A stretch of DNA of 64,000 nt from Crocodylus rhombifer (GCA_038503035.1 JAVSML010024622.1:1043097-1107096), one strand, 5' to 3'. Numbered from the stretch's first letter, positions 12,890 to 24,270 are shown. Translations and numbers: made by a program. Notes: generated from the letters alone by a model not told the origin.

Positions 12890-13335
12890 AACACCGTGGG
12901 TGCGCAGGCAGGGGTGTGCAATTGCTGCTGCTTTTTTCCACTGCATATGCCCCTGCATGTGGGGTTTGAGCAAAGCAGCTTGTCCTGGGTGGGGAAAGGG
13001 AGGCTCCAGCAGTCTTACCTAGGGCTCTGGGGGTCTTCTGGGGCCGCGGCAGCACTGATCTGACCTCACAGAGCCTGGCCAGCAGCCAGAGCATGGCTCT
13101 GGATGGCCAGGCTCAGGTACTGGCGGTGTATGCTGTTGCTGCATGTGCCACACTGCTTTTCTTCCCATGGCTTTTTTTGACATGGGGATCTCCTAATGTC
13201 AAATTTTGGCACCACGCTGCAAATTAACAATGTGGCAAATGCTTGCACGTGCGCCGCATGCGGTTTATGGTGCGTCAGACAGCTTTGAAGGACTGCAAAC
13301 TGCACATGCATGCTCATCTGGACATGCCCCGTGAG
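12890..13335. mobile_element. Possible DNA transposon
   Basis: The right end reads GGACATGCCCCGTGAG, whose complement resembles the left sequence CACCGTGGGTGCGCAGGC only loosely. The segment is richer in G+C and CpG than its surroundings, as transposons in this window usually are. Borders are approximate. Confidence 0.35.
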
Positions 13336-14085
13336 CTGAAGACCACAGGAGGAGATTTTTAATCTTCATGGTTGTGACTCTGCTGGAAAGCAGCTCTTGA
13401 ACTTTGGTTCTCCTATGGTGGCTGACTTTGTCTAACATCTATCTTGAAAACATACCAGCAAAGCAGAATTGTTGCCTTGTTCATACAAAGCAAAAACCTA
13501 AGTTGGCTTCCAGTCAAAATGCCCTGCATATTTTTGGTGCTGTAGAAAAATAATGCATGTTATCAGTATGTTTCTGTTATGGGAATGCCTGGGAGCTCTA
13601 TATACAGTATAAGCAGATAGCGTAAAAGTCCTTCCCAGTGAGTTGAGTTCCCAGTGTTAGAATCAGAGTGTAATTCCTCACATTAAAGACTGCCTTTCTC
13701 CCTGAGTAGTCTCATTGGTTCCAACTGGTAGATGGTACGAATGAACATATGGAAGAAGATCTGGATTTGGCCCCCAGTAAGGAAACATTATCTGGGAGGT
13801 GATGCTTCGAGACAGCTGGTTTCTCTAAGACATTGGCTGCAATCCTGTCCCAGCTCCCTGAAACAAAGCCTTGTTTTGTGTCCCACATTGCTATAAATCA
13901 GTTCTCTCTCTAAATGAATCAGTTGTGTTACACTAGGTGGTTAAGGGGAAATCAGGCCTACTCGTAATGTATGAATGAGTGAGACACAAGAGGGGTTTGG
14001 TCCCTAGTCAAGTAAGAGCATATCCTTTAATTCTTGTTGCCTGCTTTGACCAAAAGGGCTGAAGATATCTTTGTTTCTATCTTAG

Positions 14086-14160
14086 GTTAATGGAGACAGC
14101 GAAAGAAATGACCAGGGAATCATTACCTATCAAATGCCTTGAAGCAGTTATCCTGGGGAT
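14086..14160 (+). CDS. VASH2: VASH2 internal coding exon carrying the catalytic cysteine
   Basis: This 75-nt exon lies between a CTTAG acceptor and a GTATCC donor. It starts with the third base of a codon and ends with the first two bases of an Ile codon (AT), completed by the first base of the exon at 30772. The translation reads LMETAKEMTRESLPIKC, then LEAVILG. The Cys codon at 14135-14137 corresponds to the nucleophile of the transglutaminase-like Cys-His-Ser triad (Cys158 in human VASH2 and Cys169 in VASH1, by my recollection and residue counting). Length is a multiple of three with equal phases at both ends, so skipping would keep the frame but delete the active-site cysteine. Too short to stand out as an open frame, it was found by matching the protein and checking that the split codon closes correctly. 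Confidence 0.95.
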
Positions 14161-16562
14161 GTATCCTTTACTGTGCAGGTTGTTCCCTTGGAGATAGCCA
14201 CTTAAAAAACCCTACTGACTATGTGTACACTTCATGGATGCAACTTGCCAGTGCCAGCTGAAGGTGAGTTGAAGGGGTTTGCAACACATCTGGTATTGAT
14301 CAATAAATCATTGAATCAGATCACCTTCTCAACAAGGATTTGAATATCTGCCTATTTGCTTTGTGTGATAAAGGACCTTCAGCTGGTATAAATCAACACA
14401 GTCATCTCCAGTGCCTACTAGGGTGACTTACACCACCTGAAAGCCTAGATAAAAAACTGTCTGGTTCTGCTACTGCTCTATCCCACAGCTACCCTGGGTG
14501 AATTGTTACATGTGAGCCTGTTAAGAGTTGGCAATTCAGTTCTGCTCTATTGAGGTTTCTTTCATGCTTGTCCATTACTGTGGTAGCTGCGTCCTGGTAT
14601 TTTTTGCCTCTTTTGAGCTGCAGTTGCACTGTGTGCAGAACTTGGTGTGTACATACTGTACTGATGCATTTAAACCACCTTAAAGTGATGTTCTGGTTAT
14701 TTTTCAAACCCCAATAGCCAAAAGATATTCTGCTGAGGGTCTCTTCCTAGCACTCTTGTTTTGCCACCAGCAAGTCATCCTGATTTATCCCAAGTTACTG
14801 TAATAGTACAAGCAAGGCAGGACTCTGTGAGCTGCCTCCTTCCATCTGCATTTGCCTGGCTCGTCCTCATCGCATGGAAAGCATGTGGCAGAGTATTGAG
14901 GGCCTTCAGTGTAAAAAGGTGAGGTAAGATCTTTTTTTTTTTTCTTAAGGAAAATGATTGAATGGGCTTGGGAAGGAAGAGTAACCAAACCTTCCCCTTG
15001 CCATCAGCCATCCCCACTATTTAAAAAAAAAAAAAAAAAGGCGCTAATACTCTAGCTAGTGTCTTTCATGCTAGCTCTGTGAGTGAGAGCCAGGCTGTCC
15101 TTCCAGTTACATGCAGACAGCCCCCTGGAAACTGAGAAGAGAATTTGGCCTCAAATCTTTAAAATACAATCCTCACTTGCAATGATTTCTTTTGAGATCC
15201 AGATACTTTGTCTGACAAGAATCTGCCTTTGCCTGTTGAGCCAGCAAAGAACAGAGTGATCGCAACTGTTGAGAGTGGATCTGGGCACCCATGCAACCTT
15301 TCAAGGCTATAATACACTTGTGCTTGGATAAAAGGATCTAAACAGAAAATCAGGATAGGAAAGGAAGGATTGGGCCTAATTCTGATTTTATTTATGCCAG
15401 CTCATTTACACTGCCATGTCTCTGTTACCTTGAGCAGAGTACTACTAGTACAGGATCATGTCTGCAGAGTTTTGTCATTTCCCTCTGGATGGATTCTCTG
15501 CTCTTGAACATAAACAGCCTTTTAGCTGGGCTGCAAGCAGGGGATTTTATTTCAGATATCCATTTATGGGACTGAAAAAACCAAAGTTCTGTTCTTCTCA
15601 CAGTATCTCATATTCTGGTAGGCAGAACAAACAGGGAGAATCAGATCTAATGCTATTCTGGCTCCTTAAAAGTGCTTCCCTGAAGTGCACCAAAAAGAAG
15701 AGAGAGATGATATAGTGTGCGGGAGGTTTATCTGTGACAGGCATGTGGGATCTGATCCAAAATCCATTAGTCAGTGCGGGTATTTCTGTGGACTATAGTA
15801 GGCTTTGGACCAGGCCCCTGATGTCTCCTGATTTTGGATTTTTGCCCCCAGCATCAACCTTTCTAAGAAGACAGCAGCAAGTGTGGGCCTCTCTCAGTTT
15901 GTTTCCAAGGTCAGGCTGTCAGTGGATAAGAGACGCTCCTTTTTTCCCACTCGTCTGAATGTCAAGATGATGTTTTCAAATGCGTCTGAACTACGCATCC
16001 CTGAATTTTTTGTGTCGCCCTCCAGTTCACTTCTCTGTCCGTGGAAATAAGATACTGGTTATAAAAACTTCTGCATGCTGACAAGCTTCACTGTTGCTTG
16101 GATACCAGAAAGGGCATAGACCAGCAGAACAGCCCTCTGTGCAAGTCCTCAACCAGAGACTTCTTAGCTCAGAGCAGATTAGTGAGCTGTCATTTTAAAC
16201 AGGCTGCTTGCTGGCTCACGCCATTAGCTTTACCAAGTGACTTTTTTTTAAATCACTTTTGTAATCTTTTTTTGTGTGCAGAATTAGGTTTTACATAATT
16301 TGTTTCATGCTAGATGTGCAAAAGTGCTTGTATGTGGTAATAACTTCAGTGAAGAGTCACTGGTGCCAGCATATGCAGAGAAAGTAGCTGTTAGCACACG
16401 TTCACATACATTTGTGAATATGGGATTCCTAGAGAATAGAGCTGTGAAGAGATCTCCTGGTCTGTGCATCTGTCTAATCTGCCTATCAGCTGATACAGCT
16501 GCTTCACTGATCCAGGAGTATTTCTCCTAAGATTTTTTTCCTGGTGCCTTGTGCAGTTTATA
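14161..16562. other. VASH2: VASH2 intron, first part
   Basis: This is the start of the 16.6-kb intron that separates the catalytic-Cys exon from the His/Ser exon. It contains a T run (14932-14943), an A run (about 15021-15039), and a repeat-like block near 15371-15440 (GGGCCTAATTCTGATTTTAT) of a kind common in reptile DNA. No exon was seen. Confidence 0.5.
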
Positions 16563-16853
16563 CAGGCTGACCGTATGGAAATCCCAGAAATCTAGGACAT
16601 CATCTGGGAAATCTGGGACACTGTCCCTCCCCCCGAAATTTCATGAGTTGGCAGGGGTGAGGCTGCATGCCAGGCAAGCAGCGGTGCCTTCTTGCCAACC
16701 TGCAAGGTGCTCCACATTGCTTCAACTCCTGACCAGACTGTGTCCCACATCCCTGCATTTCCAGGATGCCCATTATAATTCCCAACAAGTGCCTGGGGCC
16801 AGCCTCTGAAATCCAGGACAGTTTTGGCTAAAATGGGACATATGGTCACCTTG
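16563..16853. mobile_element. Non-autonomous DNA transposon (TGACCATATG-type ends)
   Basis: The left end CAGGCTGACCGTATGG aligns with the complement of the right end, CAAGGTGACCATATGT, at 11 of 16 positions, and both sides carry CCAGGAC/GGGACA blocks further in. I recall similar TAGGGTGACCAGATGTCC elements in reptiles. No target duplication was identified. Confidence 0.6.
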
Positions 16854-16888
16854 GGCACTTTTACATGTGCTCCAGGGATGGAGGGTGG

Positions 16889-16941
16889 GCAGCGCTTTAA
16901 TTAGAGCGGCTCTCTGAGAGCCGCTCTAATTAAAGTGCTGC
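16889..16941. repeat. Near-perfect 53-bp palindrome
   Basis: Arms of 26 bp pair with one mismatch around a single-base centre at 16915 (AGAGCGGCTCTC, T, GAGAGCCGCTCT at the core). It is the left half of a larger fold-back element. Confidence 0.9.
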
Positions 16942-17575
16942 TGCGTCTCGTGTATTAGCATTCCTGTGCTTAAAAATGACAGGAGGGGCACCTGAACTAA
17001 AGCTTGTTTGATGAGCTTTAGTTCAAGTGCTCCCATTGCTATTTTTAAGTGCGGGGATGCTGATATACAAGACATGGGGCAGGCAATTATTTCAGGCAGA
17101 GGGCCACTTACTGAGTTTTGGCAAGATGTCGAGGACCACATTGGTAGCCCTGCCCCTTGATGGGTGCACCACCACCCCCTGGTCCCCATCTTATGACCAG
17201 AGGTCCCTCCCCTTGACCCTGGAAATACTCCTTTCAGCCAGGGGTTTTGCCATCTTGGAACCAGAAAAATACCAAATTATATTCTAAAAATTGAACATCT
17301 AGAACATTCATTAATTTGATTAAAAAAAACATATTTTTTTGTGTGTGGATATGTAGGGTGTGGGGGGTTATGCGGGGCTGGGCTGGCCTTGTTGCTGGCT
17401 CCTGCTGGCTCTCCCTGGGTCCTACTGCCCCTGTCATTTTAAACAGGCAGTCAGGAGGAAATAAATAGAAATTTTCTAAATTTTTTAGGGGTCCCATGGG
17501 CCAGATAGAATGGCCTGGTGGGCTGTATCTGGCCCATGGGCCATATTTTGCCCACCCCTGCACAAGATGCAGGAG
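16935..17575. mobile_element. Fold-back element interrupted by a hAT insertion
   Basis: The left arm (about 16935-17003) contains GCGTCTCGTGTATTAGCATT, CTGTGCTTAAAAATG and GAACTAAAGCT. The right arm (about 17013-17073) is its complement: AGCTTTAGTTC, TATTTTTAAGTGCGGGGATG, CTGATATACAAGAC. The missing outer end of the right arm, AAGATGCAGGAG, resumes at 17563 after the inserted hAT element. The palindrome is therefore older than the insertion. Confidence 0.75.
17074..17560. mobile_element. hAT-like element inserted in the fold-back arm
   Basis: The right end is the complement of CAGGGGTGGGCAA and the left end is ATGGGGCAGGCAA. Subterminal GGCCCATGGGCC blocks are typical of this hAT group. Flanks TACAAGAC (17066-17073) and CACAAGAT (17561-17568) match at 6 of 8 positions, both differences being transitions. 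Non-coding. Confidence 0.75.
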
Positions 17576-17577
17576 GT

Positions 17578-20500
17578 TTCATAGTTTCATAGTTTCTAGG
17601 GTCGGAAGGGACCTGAGCAGATCATCTAGTCTGACCCCCTGCCATGGCAGGAAAGAGTACTGGGGTCAAATGACCCCAGCAAGATGTTCATCTAACCTCC
17701 TCTTAAACACCCCCAAGGTAGGAGCCTGCACCACTTCTCTTGGAAGCTGGTTCCAGACCCTAGCCACCCTGACTGTGAAGTAGCGCCTCCTGATATCCAA
17801 CCTAAACCTACCCTCTGCCAGCTTGTGACCGTTATTCCTGGTCACTCCTGGCGGTGTTCGGGGGAACAGTGACTCCCCCAGTGCCTGCTGATCCCCCCCT
17901 GACTAGTTTATAACAGGCCACAAGATTCCCCCTCAGCCTTCTCTTTTGGAGGCTGAACAGATTCAGGTCCCGTCGCCCCTCCTCATAGGGCCTGCCCTGC
18001 TGTCCCCTGATCATACGAGTGGCCCTCCTCTGGACCCTCTCCATGCTGTCGACATCCCTCTTGAAGTGTGGCGCCCAGAACTGGACGCAGTACTCCAGCT
18101 GTGGCCTGACCAGTGCCGCATAGAGGGGGAGGATCACCTCTTTGGACCTGCTCGAGATGCATCTGTGGATGCATGCCAAGGTGCGGTTGGTTGGCCTTCC
18201 TGACTGCCTCCCCACGCTGCCGGCCCATGTTCATCTTGGAGTCAACGATGACCCCCAGATCCCTTTCCGCCTCCGTGCTGACAAGAGGGGAGTTCCCCAA
18301 CCTGTAGGTATGGTGCCGGTTGTTCCTCCCGAGGTGCATCACCTTGCACTTGTCTGTGTTGAAACCCATCCTATTCTCATCCGCCCACCCTTGTAACCTG
18401 TCTAGGTCTGATTGTAGCCTGTTGCATCCTTCCAATGTGCCCATGTCCCCCCACATCTTAGTGTCATCAGCAAATTTGAACAGGGTGCTTTTTCCCCCCT
18501 CATCCAAATCACTGATGAAGATGTTGAACAGTGCGGGCCCGAGGATTGAGCCGTGCAGAACCCCGCTGCCCACGTCCTTCCAGGTTGAGAAGGACCCATC
18601 CACTACCACCCTCTGGGTGCGGCCCTCCAGCCAGTTGGCGACCCATTTGACTGTGTGGGTGTCTACACCACAGCCCCCCAGTTTCTTAATGAGAACGGGG
18701 TGAGAGACAGTGTCAAAAGCCTTCCGGAAGTCCAGGAAGACTATATCCACTGCTACCCCTGCATCTAATGATCTGGTGATCTGATCGTAAAAGGCCACCA
18801 GGTTGGTCTGACAGGACCTGCCACTGATGAACCCGTGTTGGTTGCCCCTAAGCATGCAGTCCCCAGCTGGCCCCTCCTGGATGTGTGCCAGCATAATTTT
18901 CTCGAATAGCTTGCCTAGGATCGAGGTAAGACTAACCGGCCTGTAGTTTCCCGGGTCCTCCTTCCTGCCTTTTTTGAAGATGGGGACCACGTTGGCCCTC
19001 TTCCAGTCCTCCAGTACCTCACCAGAGCACCACGAGCGCTCGTAAAGTTGTTCCAGGGGACTTGCAATGACCTCGGCCAGTTCCTTTAGAACTCTAGGGT
19101 GGAGATCATCCGGGCCGGCTGACTTGAATACGTCCAACCCCTCCAGAAGCTCCCTAACTAAATCCTCGCTAACCCGTGGCCCAGGTGTGCCTCCCCTGGG
19201 GCCCGAGGCAGGCCCAGCAGGGAGGTGGCTGTTCTGGTCCCTACTTAGGAAGACGGAGGCAAAGAAATCGTTAAACATGTTAGCTTTGCCATCTGGTGTG
19301 ATGACCAAGTTTCCCATGGCGTCCTGCAAGGGCCCCACATTACCCGGGACCTTCTTTTTATCCCCTACATATTTGAAAAAGGACTTCATATTGTCCTTAA
19401 TCTGGGAAGCTAGCCCCAGTTCCAACTCTGCCTTGGCCTTCCTAACTACCCCCCTACATCCCCGAGCAACTACAGAATAGTCCTCCCTGGTGATGACCCC
19501 TTCCTTCCATTGGGTGTGTGCCTCCTTTTTAGCAAGGAGACATTCCTGGATGCTTTTGGTGAGCCACGGAGGCTTGTGTGCTCTCCTGCTCCCTTTGATC
19601 CTTGTTGGGATTACCTTCCTTTGGGCTTGGAGGATCGTCCCCTTAAGGAGGGACCACTCTCCTTGGACACCTGGCTCCCCTCCCCTCTGGGACCTCAGCG
19701 CTTCTCCAACTATCCTCCTTAGCTCATTGAAGTCTGCCCTCCTAAAATCTAGGGCTGCTGCCTTTGCCACCTTGCGCTGGGTGGTGAATTCCAGCAGGCG
19801 ATGATCGCTGTCGCCCAGGTGGTCAAGCACCCGCAGCCCCCTCACCAGGTCATCACCCGTGGCCAGCACTAGGTCCAACAAAGCGTCTCCCCCGGGGGGC
19901 TGTGCACCTCCTGGGTTAGATGGAGGTCCTGCACTCTGGCCAAGAACCTACGGGAGCGTTCAGACCTGGCTGACTGCTCTTCCCAGCAGATGTCCGGGAA
20001 GTTCAGGTCCCCCATGACTACCACATCCTTAGCCGTCACTACCTCTGTGAGCTGACCCAAGAATTCCTGGTCAAGCTCTTCTCCCTGGTTGGGAGGTCTG
20101 TAGTAGACTCCCACCATTAAGTCCCTTTCCCCTCGACTGCCTTGTACTCCAAAGCACTTCAGAGTGCCCCTCCCCTGGCTCCTTGCTAATTAACGAGGAT
20201 ATGTATTCCTCCTTAATATAGAGCGCCACGCCCCCACCTCTCTTTCCTATCCTGTCCCTCCTGTACAGCCTATAGCCCTTGACATTCACCGCCCAATCAT
20301 GCGGTGCGTCCCACCACGTTTCCGTAATCCCCACTATGTCCAGGCTGGTGTCAGCCAGCAGGAGCATGAGTTCCTCCGGCTTGCTGCCCATACTACGAGC
20401 GTTTGTGTAGAGGCATTTGAGGTTGTTGAAGCACGGTAATTAACTCTAATGCTCTGCTCAGAGGCATCACCCAGTCCAATCTAACTCTTCCCCAACCCTG

Positions 20501-20622
20501 AGCTAGTGCAGCACGCAGCCTGCTAGCAGCCTACCTGAGCAGTCCTGGGGGGCGTCACCACCGCAGAAGGAAGGACCAGGGCCTTCTGCAGCTCAGGATA
20601 GCAGCTCGCACCCTGCCTGCAG
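17578..20622 (-). mobile_element. CR1 LINE, 5'-truncated, nearly full ORF2
   Basis: In - orientation the element ends at 17578 with the CR1-type short tandem tail (GAAACTATGAAACTATGAAA). The conserved 3' UTR, with GACCCCAGTACTCTTTCCTG and GGTCAGACTAGATGATCTGC, lies just inside. Upstream are the reverse transcriptase and the endonuclease, starting with NLKCLYTNARSMGSKPEE near 20437. Sequence from about 20440 to 20622 may be more of the 5' part. No ORF1 was recognised, so the copy is 5'-truncated, as is usual for LINEs. Confidence 0.9.
17832..20437 (-). pseudogene. CR1 ORF2 (endonuclease-reverse transcriptase), frameshifted
   Basis: The reading moves between frames three times. The endonuclease start (LDIVGITETWWDAPHDW) is at 20437-20071. 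The middle part (VGVYYRPPNQGE, DVVVMGDLNFPDICW) is in another frame at 20117-19869. The linker and reverse transcriptase (19881-17983) are back in the first frame and uninterrupted for 632 codons, with FKFADDTKMWG as the RT catalytic motif and NYRPVSLTSILGKLFEKI and GSILGPALFNIFI as neighbouring RT motifs. Near 18205 the frame shifts again into the C-terminal part (LYAALVRPQLEYCVQFWAPH to 17832). Few other lesions are visible, so the copy is fairly young. It would not make a full product as it stands. Confidence 0.88.
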
Positions 20623-20756
20623 GTCTGGAACAGTCTGCCAGCAGAGGTGGTTCAAGCACCTACATTGAACACCTTCAAGAGCAAATTGGGCAGGGGGCTG
20701 GACTCGATGATCTCCCGAGGTCCCTTCCAGCCCTAATGTCTATGAAATCTATGAAC
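20622..20756 (+). mobile_element. CR1 3' fragment, opposite orientation
   Basis: TGGAACAGTCTGCCAGCAGA, the end of ORF2 (WNSLP-type motif), is followed by CTGGACTCGATGATCTCCCG and the tail TCTATGAAATCTATGAA. This is a second CR1 of a different subfamily, lying back to back with the larger - strand copy. Confidence 0.8.
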
Positions 20757-22231
20757 CAAAAAGAAAACAAGGATCGGGCCCCTCACTACTTCTGCCTTCA
20801 GCAGACACCTGCTGAAGGCTGAAGTGACGAGGGGCTGATCCTGAGCCATACAAGTGACATTTTCATCATGTGTACATGTTAATGGTGTCACGTGTACAAG
20901 TGCCCTAGGTGTTTGCAAGATGTTTGTTACTGCTGCAGTCCTGGATACCTAAGATTCCTACCCACTGTACAGCAAAGGATTTACTAGCCTGAACGGGGTA
21001 GGCCTTTGATTATCACTGAGTGCCTGTAAGAAAGCTACTTCATTGCTGCAGGGTAGCTGGTATATTATGGCTCAAGAAGTGTGTCATTTCTAATATTGGT
21101 AAGCTTGTCTACAGCCCCATTTATTAATAGGAATGTTGTTGGGAGATTTCTTTTCAGTAGCTAGGAGCAGATGATGATCACCTGGTAGGTTATGATAAAT
21201 GCTGTGAAAGTAAGTAAGAGGTATCTTTATCAAGGTCATCTTCCCAGCCCAAAATCACCTAAGAAATCTTTAATCTCAGCTCTGCCCTGAAGGACAACAC
21301 TTAAAAAGCCTTGCAAGGAGAGGCTGGCCCCTTTTCTCCCTCTCCTCTACTTTAATCTCTGCCTGTATTCAGTGGGAGCCATGGCTGAAATGCACAGCTG
21401 TTATCAGTAGAGTAGGAAGAGATGAGCCAGAACTCTATATACAAACAGTTGGAGCAGATCAGGTCCAGATGTGGCTTTTATAGCTGTCTGCTTTCATAAT
21501 AATGAGCTAGACCAAAACCCAAGATCTAAGCATCCTTGGATTTCTTCTAGGGAACCTGAGAGCTGAATCCATAGTATGTGGTTTGGAACCTCTCTGATTA
21601 GTTGCATCTGGCCCTTTGAGTTCTTCAGTCTTGCACAGCAGTTTCATGATGGATTTGAAAATCGTTTATCTGTTCCTGCTGAAGCCTTCAACCTTATGTA
21701 GCAAACTTGTCAAGAGTGAGGTTTATTTTCCTCTGTATTCAAAGTTAGCAGTTTCACTCTTGTCAGCCTAAATAAAACCTCCTCCTGTTCTTTCTGCTCT
21801 TCTCCCCTTAAATTTTATAGTCCCGGATGAATGCTGACAATAGGAAACCAAAACCCAGGCAACTGTCTCCTCATGGGGGACCATTCCCTTGGTAAATGGT
21901 GTGATTTGGCCCACACAGGAGACAGCTGAGCTAAGTTGGAGGCCTCCTGGCATGACTTTGTCCTTGCTGGCTGTGCGGCTGCCTCTTGTTTTGGGGGAAA
22001 AATATATTTCATAAGGGGAAGGCATTTAAGTTTTGGCTGATGGGGCCTGTCAGTACTGAAGCCCAGCCGTGTGAAAAAGTAGTGCCAAGAAGTGCAGTCA
22101 TCTCTTGCAGTTCTGAATCTAAACTCCTGTAAATGCCCCTACAGTCCAGGCACTCTTGTGCTTCCCCTGGTCTGCCAGGTCTATGGGTTTTTCCTTTCTT
22201 CCTAGACAGGCAGGGAAGCAGTTTTTACAAT
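20757..22231. other. VASH2: VASH2 intron, no feature recognised
   Basis: Non-coding; no repeat boundaries or exon could be supported. Confidence 0.4.
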
Positions 22232-22679
22232 TAGGGTTGGCCTTATGGGTGGGCGACATGGGCAACTGTCTAGGGTGCTGTGGTCAGGGAGATGCCATTT
22301 GCACACGCGCCTGTGAGCAGCCTGTGCTCACAGCAGCACTCTCCCCCCATCTTGCCCCAGCCAATCCCAGCCGCAGGCAGGAGGAGTGATGCCCAGCCCA
22401 GCCTCCCCCGCTCTGCCTCCTACTGCCTTCAGCCATGGCACAGGAACAGCTGGGCTGGGCACAGATGGGCAGGGTGGTGCCTACACCCCATCCGCCTTGC
22501 AGCTGCACAGCAGGAGTCGTGCTTGCTTGTGAGGAAGCAAGTCTCTCAAATCCAACCCAGCAGCTTCTCTGGGGCTTTATTTCTGAAACCTGTGTGAATA
22601 CTACTACATACTTAAACTCAAAGAAGAGTGCCAAAATACAAGTTCACCCAGGGCACCATTTTCCCTAAGGCCAGCTCTG
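22232..22679. mobile_element. hAT-like non-autonomous element
   Basis: Ends are TAGGGTTGGCCTTA and the complement of CAGAGCTGGCCTTA. The flanking octamers TTTACAAT and GTTACATG agree at 5 of 8 positions, so the target duplication is only suggestive. The interior is GC-rich and non-coding. Confidence 0.6.
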
Positions 22680-22705
22680 GTTACATGTCTTTAAACTCCC
22701 ATCTG

Positions 22706-22928
22706 GGGTCTGGTTTACATGACAGAGGTGCTGCCACAATAGTTATGGTCACACAACTATTGTGACAGAACCCTCCAATAGAGATGTGGTAGAATTTGGT
22801 AAAAGGAGTTTTTCAACCAACATAGTTACACCCCAGGTGATATTAAGCATGCTTACAGAAACCTTCTGTCAGTATAACTGGACCACAGTTTTGCTGGCAT
22901 AGCAATGCCTGTAGTGTAGAGCAGGCCT
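22706..22928. mobile_element. Short TIR element (CTACACTACA-type)
   Basis: The left end GGGTCTGGTTTACATGACAG aligns with the complement of the right end, AGGCCTGCTCTACACTACAG, at 13 of 20 positions. CACAATAGTTATGG and ACAACTATTGTGAC form an internal inverted pair. No target duplication was seen. Confidence 0.55.
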
Positions 22929-24052
22929 AAATTTAATAGAAGTTTGGCTCATGTACAAACTGGAAAAGTGCTCAGAACTTGTCTCCTTGCATGTATGCCC
23001 AGTCCTGTATGCTTTGTTTTGTTGGATGCCACAAAAACTTGCTTTTGGGCGGTAAATTGAGCTCATTTAGCCATGGAAACCCAGCTGCTATCACAGCAAT
23101 ACTGCCAGCTGGAAGCACCCATTTCAGAAACTACCATTCCAGAAACAACATTTTTAATATACAGAGTCCAGAGATACAGCTTGACTTTAGTAGCGCACAT
23201 TATTGGCACTTCAAAAATTCTTCTCAGATTAATAAGCAGAGGAAAAGTTGATCTAGAAGTAACTAGAGTAAATGCACTGATTGGTTTATAGTCTCTCTCC
23301 TGACCAGAACCTCTGTTTGCATATTTCATTTTAATCTTAGAGAATTTATCTCTGTTGGAAGGAAGGTGCCATATTTTTTCACATACAATGAAAACCACCT
23401 GCTGGAAATTGCAGTGGGCATTATGTGCAATAATTATATAAGGACGGTTTCTGCTGGTAGGCAGAAGTGAAAATAAAATCTGCACATGACTACAGGGAGC
23501 AGAACAGTGAGTAGGCTCTCATCCGTAGCTGCCGCAGCTCAGTTGCATACTAAAAGGAAAGATCTTTTTTTCCTCATTATGACTTTCAAAACCAAGGTGA
23601 ATATTATATTTTGAAGCATGTTGTATGTGAGAAAATATGGCACTATTTGTTCAGGGACTTCTGTAGTGATGAAAAAGAACCATTGTGGAAAGCACAGGGT
23701 CTGACTTTGAAGCTGTTGTTGAGTCAGTTGTGAATTATTGGGTCAGTGGTGTGTGGGAGTGCTGATAAAAATGAGTGGCTCGAATCTGTTTCACTTAGCT
23801 CCCTGGCAGAGATTACAGTTAAGACATGATTACCCTGTTGACTGCGCATATAAGTAATGTGCCTACAGTCATCTGATTGTTGGTCCCAGCCTTGGGACCA
23901 CATTGGGGCAGCCTGGTGCCACTGGGGTCTGATCCCTGATCCCACTATCCTGGGTCCTGCCATGCGCGTGTGGCATGGTAGGAAGCATGATTGTTGGGAT
24001 CAGATCCAGTCACACTTTTACATGAGCATGGGGGCCTGTGCTGTTGTGTTGG
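22929..24052. other. VASH2: VASH2 intron, no feature recognised
   Basis: AT-rich non-coding sequence. From about 23840 it becomes GC-richer and leads into the 41-bp tandem array, which probably sits inside a larger transposon whose ends I could not fix. Confidence 0.4.
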
Positions 24053-24270
24053 GGCTCTGCACCACCTCCCTGGGCCCCATGTTGCTGGACTCAGGCTCTG
24101 TGCCACTTCTCTCAGCCCCATGCCACCAGGTCAGGGCCCCACACTGCCTATCTGGATCCCTTGGTGCTGGACTGGGGCCTTGCAATGCCTCTGCTTAGCC
24201 CTATGATGAAGGATCAGGCCCTACACCACCTCCAGCCAGCCCCCATGTGCCTGGATCAGGCTCAGACCAT
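24053..24270. repeat. 41-bp tandem array, about 5 units
   Basis: Degenerate units start with GGCTCTG, GGCTCTG, GGCCCCA, GGCCTTG, GGCCCTA and GGCTCAG at 24053, 24094, 24135, 24176, 24217 and 24259: an almost exact 41-bp period despite heavy divergence. Each unit carries a CACC/TGCC block and ends near GGACTCA or GGATCA. Open frames across it are by-products, since 41 is not a multiple of three. Confidence 0.8.

Noticed and set aside
17983..19881. 632-codon - strand frame as a host gene
   Set aside because: Contains CR1 endonuclease-linker and reverse-transcriptase motifs (FADDTKMWG) and is continuous with a CR1 3' UTR and tail.
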